A stretch of 64,000 bases of DNA from assembly GCF_003344965.1 (NCBI RefSeq), contig NZ_CP031194.1:1364001-1428000 (forward strand), in the 5' to 3' direction. A program made the position numbers and the translations under genes. Numbering within the stretch: position 1 is the stretch's first letter; each line of letters starts with the position of its first letter. Below the pieces are notes generated by a model. The model did not search any database. It saw nothing but the letters and a program-made list of their open reading frames with translations, and was not told the origin of the DNA. This DNA comes from Streptomyces paludis. Its GTDB lineage: Bacteria; Actinomycetota; Actinomycetes; Streptomycetales; Streptomycetaceae. Below are positions 48,547 through 58,405 of this stretch, one piece after another.

Positions 48547-48891
48547 TCAGACGGTCTGCGGCTGGGCCTCGCTCGTGACGCCGTGCGCGGCGGGCGCGGT
48601 GTGCGTACCGGCCAGCAGCTGGGCCTTGATGTCCTCGGAGCGCATGTTGACCTGCTTGTTGGCCGCCGCGTTCCGGGCCCGTACCAGCTCGGGCGACTCC
48701 TTCGGCATGCCCATGCCGGCCGCCTTCATGGCGAGGCCGACACCGCCGCCGAGCAGTATCACGACGAATCCGCCCACGACGCCGGGCACGTTGGCCGCCA
48801 CCATGAAGACCCCCGAGATGCAGAAGCCGATGAAGGCGATGGTGACGCCGGTCCAGGCCGCCGGGGTGTGTCCGTGGCTGCTGCCCGCCAT
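48547..48891 (-). CDS. HGxxPAAW-motif small membrane protein
   Basis: A 114-residue protein with the N-terminal SSHGHTPAAWTGV motif that defines a conserved actinobacterial family next to trp genes. Two membrane segments follow (VTIAFIGFCISGVFMVAAN and GVVGGFVVILLGGGVGLAM), then a hydrophilic C-terminus. Function is unknown. ATG 48891 has GAGGAGC 6 bases upstream; an ATG at 48963 is open but not conserved. Confidence 0.85.
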   Translation of the reverse strand: MAGSSHGHTPAAWTGVTIAFIGFCISGVFMVAANVPGVVGGFVVILLGGGVGLAMKAAGMGMPKESPELVRARNAAANKQVNMRSEDIKAQLLAGTHTAPAAHGVTSEAQPQTV

Positions 48892-49195
48892 GAGTTGCTC
48901 CTCGTTGCTCTCGCGGTCGCTGTCGCGCTGGGTGAGTCGTGGGCTCACACGCTCACCGCTCATTCTCCCGCATGGCCCCCGGCGGACGGGCCGGGGGGTG
49001 GGTGTGAGAACGCTCTCCCGGCGACGGGACCCCGCGACCGGGCACGCGTGTCTTCCCGCCGATCACGTTCTGCCAGGGCAGAACGTGATCTCCCCCGGCC
49101 CGGCGGACCCCGGCGATCCTCGTCGGGCGGCCTTCGCCTCCGAAGCCGCGCTCCCGCCGACGCCGGCCGGCGTCGGCCCGCAGAGAGGATCGAAC
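48892..49195. promoter_or_regulatory. Divergent intergenic region holding a perfect palindrome
   Basis: 304 bases between the HGxxPAAW gene (minus) and a small secreted peptide gene (plus). The main feature is the palindrome at 49061-49090, entered separately. No other gene is visible. Confidence 0.6.
49061..49090. promoter_or_regulatory. 30-bp palindrome GATCACGTTCTGCC-AG-GGCAGAACGTGATC (candidate operator)
   Basis: 14-bp arms are exact reverse complements around a 2-base centre. Its symmetry with almost no loop suggests a dimeric DNA-binding protein site rather than an RNA hairpin. It lies 106 bp before the GTG of the small secreted peptide and 170 bp from the divergent HGxxPAAW gene. Confidence 0.65.
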
Positions 49196-49387
49196 GTGAC
49201 CCACACCACCGTCAGTACCCGTACCCGCAAGCGCCGTGTGGCCTCAGCGATCGGCGTGCTCGTGGCAGTGATCGGGATGACCGCGGGGACGGCGGGGATC
49301 GCGTCGGCCGCCGAAGCGCCGACGAGGACGTGCATCATCTCGGTCGGGTACGAGGGAAAGTGGATCAGTATCTCGTACAAGTGCTGA
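49196..49387 (+). CDS. Small secreted two-cysteine peptide
   Basis: A 63-codon gene. The start GTG 49196 follows GAGAGGA by 5 bases. The product has a basic N-region (STRTRKRRVASAIG), a hydrophobic core (VLVAVIGMTAGTAGIA) and a cleavage site at ASAA or ASA, leaving a ~25-residue mature peptide AEAPTRTCIISVG then YEGKWISISYKC, with two Cys that could form a disulfide closing at the C-terminal residue. I recognise no family. It is the only plus-strand gene inside the minus-strand trp region. Confidence 0.65.
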   Translation: MTHTTVSTRTRKRRVASAIGVLVAVIGMTAGTAGIASAAEAPTRTCIISVGYEGKWISISYKC

Positions 49388-49423
49388 GCTGACGGGCCGA
49401 GCCAACGGGCGGGACCCCCCGGG

Positions 49424-50158
49424 TCAGTGCTCCCGGGTCGGGTCCTCGCCGCGGTCCAGGGCCTTCCACAGGTCCTCGGGCCGGTCCGGGTCCACGGTGG
49501 GTGTCTTGCGGTTCGCACCCCCCCGAGCCGCGGCGCCCGTTCCCTGGGCGGGGCGCTCGTAGCGGCCGGACATGCCGGGCCAGCGCTTGCCGTAGACCAG
49601 GGCCAGCAGGCCGGCGAGCAGGATCAGCACACTGCCCGCCGCCGTCACGTACGGCCAGGCCGTGTGGGAGAGCGCCTGGACGGTGGCGGCGGTGTCGCCG
49701 GTGGTCTTCGCCGCCATCTCGTTGAGCGCCGAGCGGTCCGACGCGCCGAGGAACGCGCTCAGCGCCGCGCCCGCGCCGCTCAGCGCGAGCAGCGCGGAGA
49801 CCAGCAGCCGGCCCGCGCGGCGTACGGCGAAGACGGCGACCAGCGCGGCGAGCCCGACGACCGCGAGGGCCGCCGGGACCCCGGTGATGTCCCGGCCGTT
49901 GGCGTCCAGCGGTACGGAACCGCCGCCGACGGCGGCCGTCCCGCCGGCCCAGGTCTGGCCGGAGGCGATCAGCACCACGGCGGCGCCGGCCGCGCCGAGG
50001 AGCAGCGCGGCGGCCAGGCTGCGGCGGCCACCGCTCCCGCCGTCACGGTCGCCGTCACGATCGCGGTCGCGGTCACGGCCCGCCCGCGAGCGGGAGGAGG
50101 CGGAGGAGGTGGCCGCCGGACCGGCGGCACGGGGCTGGGGTACGGGAACGGCAGTCAC
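49424..50158 (-). CDS. Trp biosynthesis-associated membrane protein (TIGR02234-like)
   Basis: A 244-residue membrane protein with four hydrophobic segments (LAAALLLGAAGAAVVLIASGQTW, VPAALAVVGLAALVAVFAV, LLVSALLALSGAGAALSAFLG, YVTAAGSVLILLAGLLALVYG). The motif ASGQTW and downstream GKRWPGMSGRYE fit the actinobacterial family found next to trpE; its role is unknown. The N-terminus has a charged Arg/Asp run (RDRDRDRDGDRDGG). I chose GTG 50158, 22 bp after the trpE stop, with AGGGGAT about 12 bases upstream. Confidence 0.88.
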   Translation of the reverse strand: MTAVPVPQPRAAGPAATSSASSRSRAGRDRDRDRDGDRDGGSGGRRSLAAALLLGAAGAAVVLIASGQTWAGGTAAVGGGSVPLDANGRDITGVPAALAVVGLAALVAVFAVRRAGRLLVSALLALSGAGAALSAFLGASDRSALNEMAAKTTGDTAATVQALSHTAWPYVTAAGSVLILLAGLLALVYGKRWPGMSGRYERPAQGTGAAARGGANRKTPTVDPDRPEDLWKALDRGEDPTREH

Positions 50159-50180
50159 GTACCCACTATCCCCTACCGCC

Positions 50181-51674
50181 TCACCCGGTGTGGAGGCGGT
50201 TCGCGGTATGCACCGCCCGCAGCACCGCCGCCGCCTTGTTCCGGCACTCGGTGTCCTCGGAGACCGGATCGGAGTCCGCGACGACCCCGGCACCCGCCTG
50301 CACATACGCCGTCCCGTCCCGCAGCAGCGCGGTCCGGATGGCGATCGCCGTGTCCGAGTCCCCGGCGAAGTCGAGATAGCCGACACAGCCGCCGTACAGC
50401 CCGCGCCGGGTCGGCTCCAGCTCGTCGATGATCTGGAGGGCGCGCGGCTTGGGCGCCCCGGAGAGCGTGCCCGCCGGGAAGCAGGCGGTCAGCACGTCGA
50501 AGGCGGTACGGCCCTCCGCCACCTTGCCCGTCACCGTCGACACGATGTGCATGACATGCGAGTACCGCTCGACGGACATGAAGTCCACGACCTCGACACT
50601 GCCCGGTTCGCAGACCCGCCCCAGGTCGTTGCGGCCGAGATCGACCAGCATCAGGTGCTCGGCGCGCTCCTTCGGGTCCGCGAGGAGTTCGTCGGCGAGC
50701 GCCTGGTCCTCCTGCGGTGTGGCGCCCCGGTGCCGGGTGCCGGCGATCGGGTGCACCATCGCGCGCCCGTCCTCGACCTTGACGAGCGCCTCCGGGCTGG
50801 AGCCCACGACATCGAAGCCGTCGAAGCGGAAGAGGTACATGTACGGGGACGGGTTGGTGGCCCGCAGCACCCGGTAGACATCCAGCGCGCTCGCCTTGAC
50901 GGGAGTCTCGAAGCGCTGCGAGGGGACGACCTGGAACGCCTCGCCCGCCCTGATCCGCTCCTTGATGTCCTCGACGGCGTCCTGGTACGCGGCGCCGCCC
51001 CACAGCGCGGTGTACGCGGGCAGCTCGGACTCGGGCAGCGCGGCGGGCGAGGAGTGCACCGGCCGGTCGAGGTCGGCGGCCATGGCGTCGAGCCGGGCGA
51101 CGGCGTCGGCGTACGCCTCGTCCACACCGGTGGCGAGATCGTTGTGGTTGATCGCGTTGGCGATCAGCAGGACCGAGCCGTCCCAGTGGTCGAGCACGGC
51201 GAGGTCCGAGGTGAGCAGCATGGTCAGCTCGGGGATGCCCAGGTCGTCCCGGGCGTGGTCGCCGACCTTCTCCAGGCGCCGCACGATGTCGTACCCGAGG
51301 TAGCCGACCATGCCGCCGGTGAAGGGCGGCAGGCCCTCGGCGCCGGCCAGGTCGTGCGGGGTGTGCAGGGCCTCCACGGTGGCGCGCAGGGCGGCCAGCG
51401 GGTCGCCGTCAAGGGGGACGCCGACGGGCGGGGTGCCCAGCCAGTGGGCCCGGCCGTCGCGCTCGGTCAGGGTGGCGGCGGACCGTACCCCGACGAAGGA
51501 GTAGCGGGACCAGGAGCGGCCGTTCTCGGCGGACTCCAGCAGAAAGGTGCCGGGGCGTTCGGCGGCGAGTTTGCGGTACAGGCCGACCGGGGTGTCCCCG
51601 TCCGCGAGGAGTCGGCGGCCGACGGGGATGACACGGCGGTCGGCCGCCAGCCGGCGGAAGGTCTCAAGATCCAT
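50181..51674 (-). CDS. trpE: Anthranilate synthase component I
   Basis: Makes anthranilate from chorismate with TrpG supplying ammonia. The 497-residue protein has the N-terminal tryptophan-sensing region with [18 protein letters not shown] and the chorismate-binding domain: [49 protein letters not shown] and [15 protein letters not shown] 51674 is 11 bp after hisI, so the two appear cotranscribed. I see no leader peptide with Trp codons in that short gap. TrpG and trpD are not in the window. Confidence 0.96.
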   Translation of the reverse strand: MDLETFRRLAADRRVIPVGRRLLADGDTPVGLYRKLAAERPGTFLLESAENGRSWSRYSFVGVRSAATLTERDGRAHWLGTPPVGVPLDGDPLAALRATVEALHTPHDLAGAEGLPPFTGGMVGYLGYDIVRRLEKVGDHARDDLGIPELTMLLTSDLAVLDHWDGSVLLIANAINHNDLATGVDEAYADAVARLDAMAADLDRPVHSSPAALPESELPAYTALWGGAAYQDAVEDIKERIRAGEAFQVVPSQRFETPVKASALDVYRVLRATNPSPYMYLFRFDGFDVVGSSPEALVKVEDGRAMVHPIAGTRHRGATPQEDQALADELLADPKERAEHLMLVDLGRNDLGRVCEPGSVEVVDFMSVERYSHVMHIVSTVTGKVAEGRTAFDVLTACFPAGTLSGAPKPRALQIIDELEPTRRGLYGGCVGYLDFAGDSDTAIAIRTALLRDGTAYVQAGAGVVADSDPVSEDTECRNKAAAVLRAVHTANRLHTG

Positions 51675-51685
51675 GGCGGCTGACC

Positions 51686-52045
51686 CTACTGCGCGATCGG
51701 GAGGACGTCGGCGTCGAAGCAGGTACGGGCGCCGGTGTGGCAGGCCGCGCCGACCTGGTCGACCCGGACGAGGACCGTGTCGGCGTCGCAGTCCAGCGCG
51801 ACGGACTTGACGTGCTGGACATGGCCGGAGGTGTCGCCCTTGACCCAGTACTCCCGGCGGCTGCGCGACCAGTAGGTGCAGCGGCCGGTGGTCAGGGTGC
51901 GGTGCAGCGCCTCGTCGTCCATCCAGCCGAGCATCAGTACCTCGCCCGTGTCGTACTGCTGGGCGATGGCGGGGATCAGCCCGTCGGCGCTGCGCTTGAG
52001 CCGGGCGGCGATGGCGGGGTCGAGCCCACCGGTCATGCTGGTCAT
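51686..52045 (-). CDS. hisI: Phosphoribosyl-AMP cyclohydrolase
   Basis: Opens the purine ring of phosphoribosyl-AMP in histidine synthesis. The 119-residue protein carries [16 protein letters not shown], the metal-binding [20 protein letters not shown] (in part), [12 protein letters not shown] and the Cys-rich [15 protein letters not shown] 52045; a second in-frame ATG lies 9 bp in. It is separated from the main his operon by 1.9 kb and sits directly upstream of trpE. Confidence 0.95.
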   Translation of the reverse strand: MTSMTGGLDPAIAARLKRSADGLIPAIAQQYDTGEVLMLGWMDDEALHRTLTTGRCTYWSRSRREYWVKGDTSGHVQHVKSVALDCDADTVLVRVDQVGAACHTGARTCFDADVLPIAQ

Positions 52046-52128
52046 ACGGACATTGTGCCGCGCCCGGGGTGCCTCCCGGGCCGGGGTCCACTGGGCGGAC
52101 GCGGTGCGGGCGCCGTACGCTGGAGCAC

Positions 52129-52764
52129 ATGTCGACCCATGCGAAGCGTGAACGGCTCCTGCTCGCCGATCTGTTGGAGGCGGTGGGTCCCGATGCGCCG
52201 ACGCTCTGCGACGGCTGGCTGGCGCGGGATCTCGCGGCCCATGTGGTGGTGCGCGAGCGCCGCCCCGACGCGGCGGGCGGCACCCTGGTGCCCGCGCTGC
52301 GGAGCAGGCTGGAACGGGTGCAGGCCGAGTTCGTGGCGAAGCCGTACGACGAACTGCTCCAGCTGATCCGTACGGGCCCGCCGAAGATGTCCCCGTTCAG
52401 CATCAAGCAGCTGGACGAGGCGGCCAACACGGTCGAGTTCTACATCCACGCCGAGGACGTCCGGCGGGCGCAGCCCGACTGGACGCCGCGCGAGCTGGAC
52501 CGGGTCTTCGCGGACACCCTGTGGGCGCGGCTGGAGAAGGGCGGCCGGGTGATGGGCCGCAAGGCCCCGGTGGGGCTGGTGCTGCGCCGTCCGGACGGCC
52601 AGACGGCGGTCGCCCACCGCGGCACCCCGGTGGTGACGGTGACCGGCGAGCCGAGCGAGCTGCTGCTCTTCGCGTTCGGCCGGCAGGCGGTGGCGGATGT
52701 GCGGCTGGAGGGCGACGAGGCCGCGGTCACGGCCGTACGGGAAGCGAAGCTGGGCCTCACATAA
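52129..52764 (+). CDS. TIGR03085-type maleylpyruvate isomerase-like protein
   Basis: A 211-residue member of the MDMPI/DinB-like superfamily, which uses metal and often mycothiol. N-terminal helices [23 protein letters not shown] and [16 protein letters not shown] with the metal His, then [16 protein letters not shown], and a C-terminal domain with [14 protein letters not shown]. The TIGR03085 subfamily is actinobacterial with unknown substrate. The ATG at 52129 follows TGGAG. It is divergent from hisI and ends at a strong terminator. Confidence 0.87.
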   Translation: MSTHAKRERLLLADLLEAVGPDAPTLCDGWLARDLAAHVVVRERRPDAAGGTLVPALRSRLERVQAEFVAKPYDELLQLIRTGPPKMSPFSIKQLDEAANTVEFYIHAEDVRRAQPDWTPRELDRVFADTLWARLEKGGRVMGRKAPVGLVLRRPDGQTAVAHRGTPVVTVTGEPSELLLFAFGRQAVADVRLEGDEAAVTAVREAKLGLT

Positions 52765-52790
52765 GGGGCTGAGGGACGGATACGTCGTAC

Positions 52791-52823
52791 GTCGCCGGTG
52801 GCGGAGGGTCCGCCACCGGCGAC
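52791..52823. terminator. Bidirectional terminator
   Basis: A perfect 15-bp stem (52791-52805 with 52809-52823) and 3-base loop lie between the convergent TIGR03085 and lipase genes. Confidence 0.85.
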
Positions 52824-52861
52824 GCGCGTTCAGCGGGTCACGAAGGTGTCCAGGGGGGCGG

Positions 52862-53785
52862 TCAGGAGGTGTGCGGGCAGTTGCCCCGGTACTCCGCGAT
52901 CACGGTGCTCGGCTGGGGCAGCGGGCAGAGGAACTGCTCGTAGCGGGTGTCCCCGTCGATGAACCGCTTCAGCCAGGAGACGCTGTACTTCGCGATGGTG
53001 GTGTTCGCGCTGGTCGGTGTGTTGTGGACAGCGCCCTTCAGCTCCAGATACGCCTTGTCGAGGGTGCCGGGCAGGGACTCGTAGAACGGTTCGGAGTGTG
53101 AGGCGACGGGCGCGGTGGTGTCACCGTCGGCCCCGACCACCAGGGTGGGGGTACGGACCGCGGACCAGTTCTTGGTGAGGTTCCAGCCGGTCAGCGGGAT
53201 GGCCGCCTTCAGCGAGGTGCGGCTCCTGGCGGCCTCCAGGCTGCCGCCGCCGCCCATCGAGTGGCCCATGACCCCGAGCCGCGCGCTGTCGATCCGGCCG
53301 CGCACGGCCGAACTCCCCGTCAGATAGTCGAGCGCGGCGAGGAGTTGACGCCCCCGGCTGTCGGGCGCGTCGAGAATGGTGGTGGTGTCGATGGTGATGA
53401 CGACAAAGCCCTGGGAGGCGAGGCGCGGCCCGTACCAGGCGACGCTGGACTGGCTGGCGGTGAAGCCCGGGGAGATGGCCACGGCGCCGAAGGTGCCGTC
53501 GGCGGTGCTGGTCGGGTAGTAGATGGTGCCGCCGCCGAACCCGCTGACGCTCGCGCGCGCCACCGTGAGCTGGGAGACGGCGTACGGTCCGGTGGCCGCC
53601 TCGATACTGGCGACGGTCGGCGCGGGCCCGCGCTCGTACGGGTTGTCGGCGGCCTGGGCGGCCGGCGCGGTGGGGATCAGCGCGGCGAAGAGAGCGCCGG
53701 TGGTGAGGGCGGCGGCCCAGAATCCGCGGACCATGGGGGTACGGAGGGGGGCCGGGGTGCCGGCCGGCGAGGAGTGCCGTTGCAC
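52862..53785 (-). CDS. Secreted cutinase-type lipase / polyester hydrolase family
   Basis: A ~307-residue exported alpha/beta-hydrolase closely resembling the Streptomyces exfoliatus lipase and Thermobifida cutinases. A signal peptide ends at about residue 46 (TAPAAQA); the mature protein begins [17 protein letters not shown]. Nucleophile S176 is in [16 protein letters not shown], acid D222 in [11 protein letters not shown], His H254 in [11 protein letters not shown]287 and C303 form the C-terminal disulfide ([16 protein letters not shown]). The aromatic-clamp Trp is kept in [11 protein letters not shown]. The usual HF after Gly-Ala is HN here. GTG 53785 is preceded by GAGAGGAT; ATG 53734 is an alternative. 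It should hydrolyse short-chain esters or polyesters outside the cell. Confidence 0.92.
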   Translation of the reverse strand: MQRHSSPAGTPAPLRTPMVRGFWAAALTTGALFAALIPTAPAAQAADNPYERGPAPTVASIEAATGPYAVSQLTVARASVSGFGGGTIYYPTSTADGTFGAVAISPGFTASQSSVAWYGPRLASQGFVVITIDTTTILDAPDSRGRQLLAALDYLTGSSAVRGRIDSARLGVMGHSMGGGGSLEAARSRTSLKAAIPLTGWNLTKNWSAVRTPTLVVGADGDTTAPVASHSEPFYESLPGTLDKAYLELKGAVHNTPTSANTTIAKYSVSWLKRFIDGDTRYEQFLCPLPQPSTVIAEYRGNCPHTS

Positions 53786-53943
53786 GATGGGGGGATCCTC
53801 TCGGTCGTGACGGAGCCACGCCGGAGGCCGTACGGGTGCACCGGGGTGGCGACCGCCAGATGACTGGCAGTCTCCATATCCCCGGTACGGCCGGTGCGGA
53901 AGCGTCCCAGGGCGCACCGGAGTTGACGGCGCGCGGACAACTT

Positions 53944-54699
53944 TCAGCGCACCGGATGCCCCGTCACTTCGAGCACGCCCTTGACGTCCGAGATCCGCAG
54001 CTTCCCGAAGTGGAAGACGGACGCGGCCAGTACGGCGTCGGCGCCCGCGTCGATCGCCTGGGGGAAGTGCTCCAGGGTGCCCGCGCCGCCGGAGGCGATC
54101 AGCGGTACGGAGACATGCTTGCGCACGATCTCGATCATCACGGTGTCGTAGCCGTACTCCGTGCCGTCGGCGTCCATCGAGTTGAGCAGGATCTCGCCCG
54201 CGCCCAGCTCCGCCGCCTCGTGCGCCCACTCGACGGCGTCGATGCCGGTGCCCCGCCGGCCGCCGTGCGTGGTGACCTCGAAGGAGCCGTCCGGCCTGCG
54301 CCGCGCGTCGACGGAGAGCACCAGCACCTGCCGTCCGAACCGCTCGGCGATCTCCCGGATCAGCTCGGGCCGGGCGATGGCGGCGGTGTTGACACCGACC
54401 TTGTCCGCACCGGCCCGCAGCAGCTTGTCCACGTCGTCGGCGGTACGGACCCCGCCGCCGACGGTCAGCGGGATGAAGACCTGCTCGGCGGTGCGCCGCA
54501 CCACGTCGTACGTGGTCTCGCGGTTGCCGGAGGAGGCGGTGATGTCGAGGAACGTCAGCTCGTCGGCGCCCTCCGCGTCGTACAGCTTGGCCATCTCGAC
54601 GGGGTCACCGGCGTCCCGCAGATTCTGGAAGTTGACGCCCTTCACGACGCGGCCGTTGTCCACGTCCAGGCACGGGATGACCCGTACGGCCAGCGTCAT
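53944..54699 (-). CDS. hisF: Imidazole glycerol phosphate synthase, cyclase subunit
   Basis: With HisH it converts PRFAR to IGP and AICAR. The 251-residue TIM barrel has catalytic D11 in [16 protein letters not shown]130-type Asp in [14 protein letters not shown], and phosphate sites [11 protein letters not shown] and [10 protein letters not shown]. The ATG overlaps the end of ridA by 4 bp (ATGA), placing it last in the his operon, 158 bp before the lipase gene. Confidence 0.96.
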   Translation of the reverse strand: MTLAVRVIPCLDVDNGRVVKGVNFQNLRDAGDPVEMAKLYDAEGADELTFLDITASSGNRETTYDVVRRTAEQVFIPLTVGGGVRTADDVDKLLRAGADKVGVNTAAIARPELIREIAERFGRQVLVLSVDARRRPDGSFEVTTHGGRRGTGIDAVEWAHEAAELGAGEILLNSMDADGTEYGYDTVMIEIVRKHVSVPLIASGGAGTLEHFPQAIDAGADAVLAASVFHFGKLRISDVKGVLEVTGHPVR

Positions 54700-55097
54700 A
54701 CGGAGCCTCCCCGGTATGCCTCGACCTCGACCTCGACCACCAGGCTGGGGTCGATGAAGCCGGAGACGACGATCATCGAGGCGGCCGGCCGGGCCTCGTC
54801 GAACAGTTCCTTGTGGGCGCGGCCCACGTCGTCCGCGTCGCGGACATGCGTGATGTACATGCGCGTACGGACCACGTCCGCCGCGCCGAGCCCCAGCTCG
54901 CCGAGCGCCTTGAGGGCGACACCGAACGCGGTGACGGCCTGTTCGTACGGTCCGCCCTCGGCGATCCGGCCGTCGACAACCGAGGTGCAGCCGGCCACCA
55001 GGACCAGGCCGTTGGGCAGTTCCACCGCGCGGGAGTAGCCGATGGCCTCTTCCCAGGGGCCGCCGGACGAGATCCGCCGTACCACCGCGTCACTCAC
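54696..55097 (-). CDS. RidA-family protein
   Basis: A 133-residue YjgF/YER057c/UK114 protein. It shows [60 protein letters not shown] (in part) and [22 protein letters not shown]. RidA proteins hydrolyse reactive enamine/imine intermediates; the key Arg in VVRTRMYIT is present, though the C-terminal Glu pattern PxxxVExE is VVEVEVE here. The GTG start overlaps the end of priA by 8 bp and its stop overlaps hisF, so it is embedded in the his operon. Confidence 0.9.
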   Translation of the reverse strand: MSDAVVRRISSGGPWEEAIGYSRAVELPNGLVLVAGCTSVVDGRIAEGGPYEQAVTAFGVALKALGELGLGAADVVRTRMYITHVRDADDVGRAHKELFDEARPAASMIVVSGFIDPSLVVEVEVEAYRGGSV

Positions 55098-55815
55098 CGG
55101 CCACCGCCGCCAGCGCCTCTTCGAGCGTGAACGCCTTCGCGTACAGCGCCTTGCCGACGATGGCGCCCTCGACGCCCTCGGGCACCAGGGCGGAGATCGC
55201 GCGCAGGTCGTCCAGCGAGGAGACCCCGCCGGAGGCGACGACGGGCTTGTCGGTGGCGGCGCAGACGTTGCGGAGGAGTTCCAGGTTGGGGCCCTGGAGG
55301 GTGCCGTCCTTGGCGATGTCCGTGACGACGTAGCGCGCGCAGCCCTCGGAGTCGAGCCGGGCCAGCGTCTCGTAGAGGTCGCCGCCGTCGCGGGTCCAGC
55401 CGCGCCCGCGCAGGGTCGTGCCGCGGACGTCGAGACCGACGGCGATCTTGTCGCCGTGCTCCGCGATGATCTTGGCGACCCACTCGGGGGTCTCCAGCGC
55501 GGCCGTACCGAGGTTGACGCGGGTGCAGCCGGTGGCGAGGGCGGCGGCGAGCGTGTCGTCGTCGCGGATACCGCCGGACAGCTCGACCTTGATGTCCATC
55601 GCGGCGGCGACCTCGGCGATCAGCCGCCGGTTGTCGCCGGTGCCGAAGGCGGCGTCGAGGTCGACGAGGTGCAGCCACTCGGCGCCGGAGCGCTGCCAGG
55701 CGAGCGCGGCTTCGAGGGGGGAGCCGTACGACGTCTCCGAACCGGACTCGCCGTGCACGAGCCGTACGGCCTGGCCGTCCCGGACGTCGACGGCGGGCAG
55801 CAGTTCAAGCTTCAT
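55090..55815 (-). CDS. priA: Bifunctional phosphoribosyl isomerase A (HisA/TrpF)
   Basis: In actinobacteria PriA isomerises both ProFAR (histidine) and PRA (tryptophan), replacing HisA and TrpF. The 241-residue TIM barrel has the catalytic pair D10 ([18 protein letters not shown]) and D170 ([15 protein letters not shown]); R142 in RGWTRDGG fits the dual-specificity Arg loop of PriA. The absence of trpF in this window is consistent. ATG 55815 overlaps the hisH stop by one base (TGATG). Confidence 0.95.
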   Translation of the reverse strand: MKLELLPAVDVRDGQAVRLVHGESGSETSYGSPLEAALAWQRSGAEWLHLVDLDAAFGTGDNRRLIAEVAAAMDIKVELSGGIRDDDTLAAALATGCTRVNLGTAALETPEWVAKIIAEHGDKIAVGLDVRGTTLRGRGWTRDGGDLYETLARLDSEGCARYVVTDIAKDGTLQGPNLELLRNVCAATDKPVVASGGVSSLDDLRAISALVPEGVEGAIVGKALYAKAFTLEEALAAVAGE

Positions 55816-56453
55816 CAGAGGGTTCCGATCCAGTTGGTCAGCAGCTGGGCGCCGGCGTCGCCGGACTTCTCGGGGTGGAACTGGGTGGCCCACAGCGCGC
55901 CGTTCTCCACGGCGGCCACGAACGGCTCGCCGTGGGTGGCCCAGGTGACCCTGGGGGCGCGGATCTTGGGGTTGGTGACCTCCAGGTCCCACTTCCGCAC
56001 GGCGTAGGAGTGCACGAAGTAGAAGCGGGCGCCGGCGTCGAGTCCGGCGAACAGCTCGCTGTTCCCGGGCGCCTCGACGGTGTTCCAGCCCATGTGGGGA
56101 ATGATCGGGGCGTCGAGCGGCTCGACCGTACCGGGCCACTCGTCGAGCCCTTCCGTCTCCACCCCGTGCTCGATGCCGCGCTCGAAGAGGATCTGCATGC
56201 CGACGCAGATTCCCATCACCGGCCGGCCGCCGGCCAGTCGGCGCCCGATGATCCACTCACCGCGCGCGTCCTTCAGCCCCTTCATACAGGCGGCGAAGGC
56301 ACCGACGCCGGGCACGAGCAGCCCGTCGGCGTTCATCGCCCGGTCGAAGTCGCGGGTGATCTCCACCTCGGCACCGGCCCGGGCGAGGGCGCGCTCGGCC
56401 GAGCGGACGTTGCCGAAGCCGTAGTCGAAGACAACAACGCTCTTGGCGCTCAT
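55815..56453 (-). CDS. hisH: Imidazole glycerol phosphate synthase, glutaminase subunit
   Basis: A class I glutamine amidotransferase that feeds ammonia to HisF. The 212-residue protein has the oxyanion strand LLVPGVGAF, nucleophile C83 in [12 protein letters not shown], and the His/Glu pair in FVHSYAV and [10 protein letters not shown]. Its ATG overlaps the stop of the small membrane-protein gene upstream (ATGA) and its stop overlaps priA. Confidence 0.96.
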   Translation of the reverse strand: MSAKSVVVFDYGFGNVRSAERALARAGAEVEITRDFDRAMNADGLLVPGVGAFAACMKGLKDARGEWIIGRRLAGGRPVMGICVGMQILFERGIEHGVETEGLDEWPGTVEPLDAPIIPHMGWNTVEAPGNSELFAGLDAGARFYFVHSYAVRKWDLEVTNPKIRAPRVTWATHGEPFVAAVENGALWATQFHPEKSGDAGAQLLTNWIGTL

Positions 56454-56617
56454 TCCCAGATCCCTTGAACGCGCAGCACACCGGCGACCAGGCAGAGCGC
56501 GGAGCAGAGACCCAGCAGCACGATCACCCCCGTGGGCAGCTTCTGCTTGTGGAAGGAGTACACACCGCCAGCGAGGAAGAGCCCCACCACGATCAGAACG
56601 GTGGAAAGCCCGGTCAC
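56450..56617 (-). CDS. Small two-helix membrane protein in the his operon
   Basis: A 55-residue gene, too short for usual ORF cut-offs. GTG 56617 has GAGGAG 6 bases upstream, and the TGA overlaps the hisH start codon (ATGA), strong signs of a real coupled gene. The product has two hydrophobic segments, [18 protein letters not shown] and [19 protein letters not shown], joined by HKQKLPT, and ends VQGIWE. I know small membrane proteins at this position in Streptomyces his operons but no function. Confidence 0.85.
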   Translation of the reverse strand: MTGLSTVLIVVGLFLAGGVYSFHKQKLPTGVIVLLGLCSALCLVAGVLRVQGIWE

Positions 56618-56705
56618 TGTGTCTCCTCGTTCGCTTCTCCGCCCACGCGGCGCAGAGGCTCGGGCATCAGATCGATCCGCGGCCCGGCGGCCGCGCGTGC
56701 GACGC

Positions 56706-57299
56706 TCACAGAGCGCCCTTCGTAGAGGGAAGAATCCCTACCGCCCGCGGGTCCCGCTCGGAGGCGTAGCGCAGCGCCCGCGCCAGCGCCTTGAACTGGC
56801 ACTCCACGATGTGGTGCGCGTTGCGCCCGTACGGCACGTGGACGTGCAGGGCGATCTGGGCCTGGGCGACGAAGGACTCCAGGATGTGCCGGGTCATCGT
56901 CGTGTCGTACTCGCCGATCATCGGCGCCATGTTCTCGGGCTCGGTGTGCACGAGGTACGGGCGTCCCGACAGGTCCACCGTGACCTGGGCGAGCGACTCG
57001 TCCAGCGGGACGGTGCAGTTGCCGAAGCGGTAGATGCCCACCTTGTCGCCGAGGGCCTGCTTGAAGGCGGCGCCGAGGGCGAGGGCGGTGTCCTCGATGG
57101 TGTGGTGCGAGTCGATGTGGAGGTCGCCCTCGGTCTTCACCGTGAGGTCGAACAGCCCGTGCCGGCCGAGCTGGTCGAGCATGTGGTCGTAGAAGCCGAC
57201 CCCGGTCGACACGTCGACCTTCCCCGTGCCGTCGAGATCGATCTCGACGACGACGGACGTTTCCTTCGTACTGCGTTCCACACGGCCGATCCGGCTCAT
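56706..57299 (-). CDS. hisB: Imidazoleglycerol-phosphate dehydratase
   Basis: Dehydrates imidazole glycerol phosphate in histidine synthesis. The 197-residue protein has the Mn-binding repeats [37 protein letters not shown] and [20 protein letters not shown]. The ATG at 57299 overlaps the hisC stop by 4 bp (ATGA). It is monofunctional, without the E. coli phosphatase domain. An 88-bp gap separates it from the small membrane-protein gene. Confidence 0.96.
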   Translation of the reverse strand: MSRIGRVERSTKETSVVVEIDLDGTGKVDVSTGVGFYDHMLDQLGRHGLFDLTVKTEGDLHIDSHHTIEDTALALGAAFKQALGDKVGIYRFGNCTVPLDESLAQVTVDLSGRPYLVHTEPENMAPMIGEYDTTMTRHILESFVAQAQIALHVHVPYGRNAHHIVECQFKALARALRYASERDPRAVGILPSTKGAL

Positions 57300-58405
57300 G
57301 CGCCGCTCTCCTTCTTCAGTTCGCGTACCGCGTCGAGGAACGTGTCGTTCTCGGCGGGGGTGCCCGCGGTGACCCGCAGCCATCCCGGTACGCCGTTGTC
57401 ACGGATGAGGACACCCCGGTCGAGGATCCGCCGCCATGCCGCGTGGGAGTCCTCGAAGCGGCCGAACTGCACGAAGTTGGCGTCCGAGTCGGTGACCTCG
57501 AAGTCCAGGGCGCGCAGCTCGGTCACCAGCCGGTCCCGCTCGGCCTTGAGGGTCTCGACATACCCGAGCAGCGTATCGGTGTGCTCCAGCGCGGCGAGCG
57601 CGGTGGCCTGGGTGACGGCGGACAGGTGGTACGGCAGCCGTACGAGCTGGACGGCGTCGACCACGGCGGGGTGGGCGGCGAGATAGCCGAGGCGCAGCCC
57701 GGCGGCGCCGAACGCCTTGGACATGGTGCGGGAGACGACCAGGTGGGGCCGGCCCTCGATGAGCGGCAGCAGCGATTCCCGGTGGCTGAACTCGACATAC
57801 GCCTCGTCCACGACGACCAGCGAGGGCTTCGCGGCCTGCGCGGCCTCGTACAGGGCGAGGACGGCCTCGGCGCCGACGGCGGTGCCGGTGGGGTTGTTGG
57901 GCGAGGTGATGAAGACGACGTCGGGCCGGTGTTCGGCGATGGCGGCGACAGCGGCGGGGACGTCGATGGTGAAGTCGGCGTTGCGCGGGCCGGAGAGCCA
58001 GCCGGTGCCGGTGCCGCGCGCGATGAGGCCGTGCATCGAGTACGACGGCTCGAAGCCGATGGCGGTACGGCCGGGGCCGCCGAAGGTCTGGAGCAGCTGC
58101 TGGATGACCTCGTTGGACCCGTTGGCGGCCCAGACGTGGGACGCGGTGACCGGGTGGTGACCGGTCTTCGTCAGATACGCGGCCAGCTCCGTGCGCAGCT
58201 CCACGGCGTCCCGGTCGGGGTACCGGTTGAGCCCGCGGGCGGCCTCGCGGACGCGCTCGGCGATGCGCTCGACCAGCGCCTCGGGCAGCGGGTAGGGGTT
58301 CTCGTTGGTGTTGAGCTGCACGGGGACGTCCAGCTGGGGGGCGCCGTACGGGGTCTTGCCGCGCAGCTCGTCCCGTACGGGCAGATCGTCGATTCCGAAC
58401 GTCAC
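57296..58405 (-). CDS. hisC: Histidinol-phosphate aminotransferase
   Basis: A PLP enzyme converting imidazole acetol phosphate to histidinol phosphate. The 369-residue protein has [53 protein letters not shown], and the PLP-Lys motif [18 protein letters not shown] chose GTG 58405 ([17 protein letters not shown]), whose codon overlaps the hisD stop as GTGA; ATG 58423 would add six residues and overlap hisD by 22 bp. Confidence 0.95.
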   Translation of the reverse strand: MTFGIDDLPVRDELRGKTPYGAPQLDVPVQLNTNENPYPLPEALVERIAERVREAARGLNRYPDRDAVELRTELAAYLTKTGHHPVTASHVWAANGSNEVIQQLLQTFGGPGRTAIGFEPSYSMHGLIARGTGTGWLSGPRNADFTIDVPAAVAAIAEHRPDVVFITSPNNPTGTAVGAEAVLALYEAAQAAKPSLVVVDEAYVEFSHRESLLPLIEGRPHLVVSRTMSKAFGAAGLRLGYLAAHPAVVDAVQLVRLPYHLSAVTQATALAALEHTDTLLGYVETLKAERDRLVTELRALDFEVTDSDANFVQFGRFEDSHAAWRRILDRGVLIRDNGVPGWLRVTAGTPAENDTFLDAVRELKKESGA

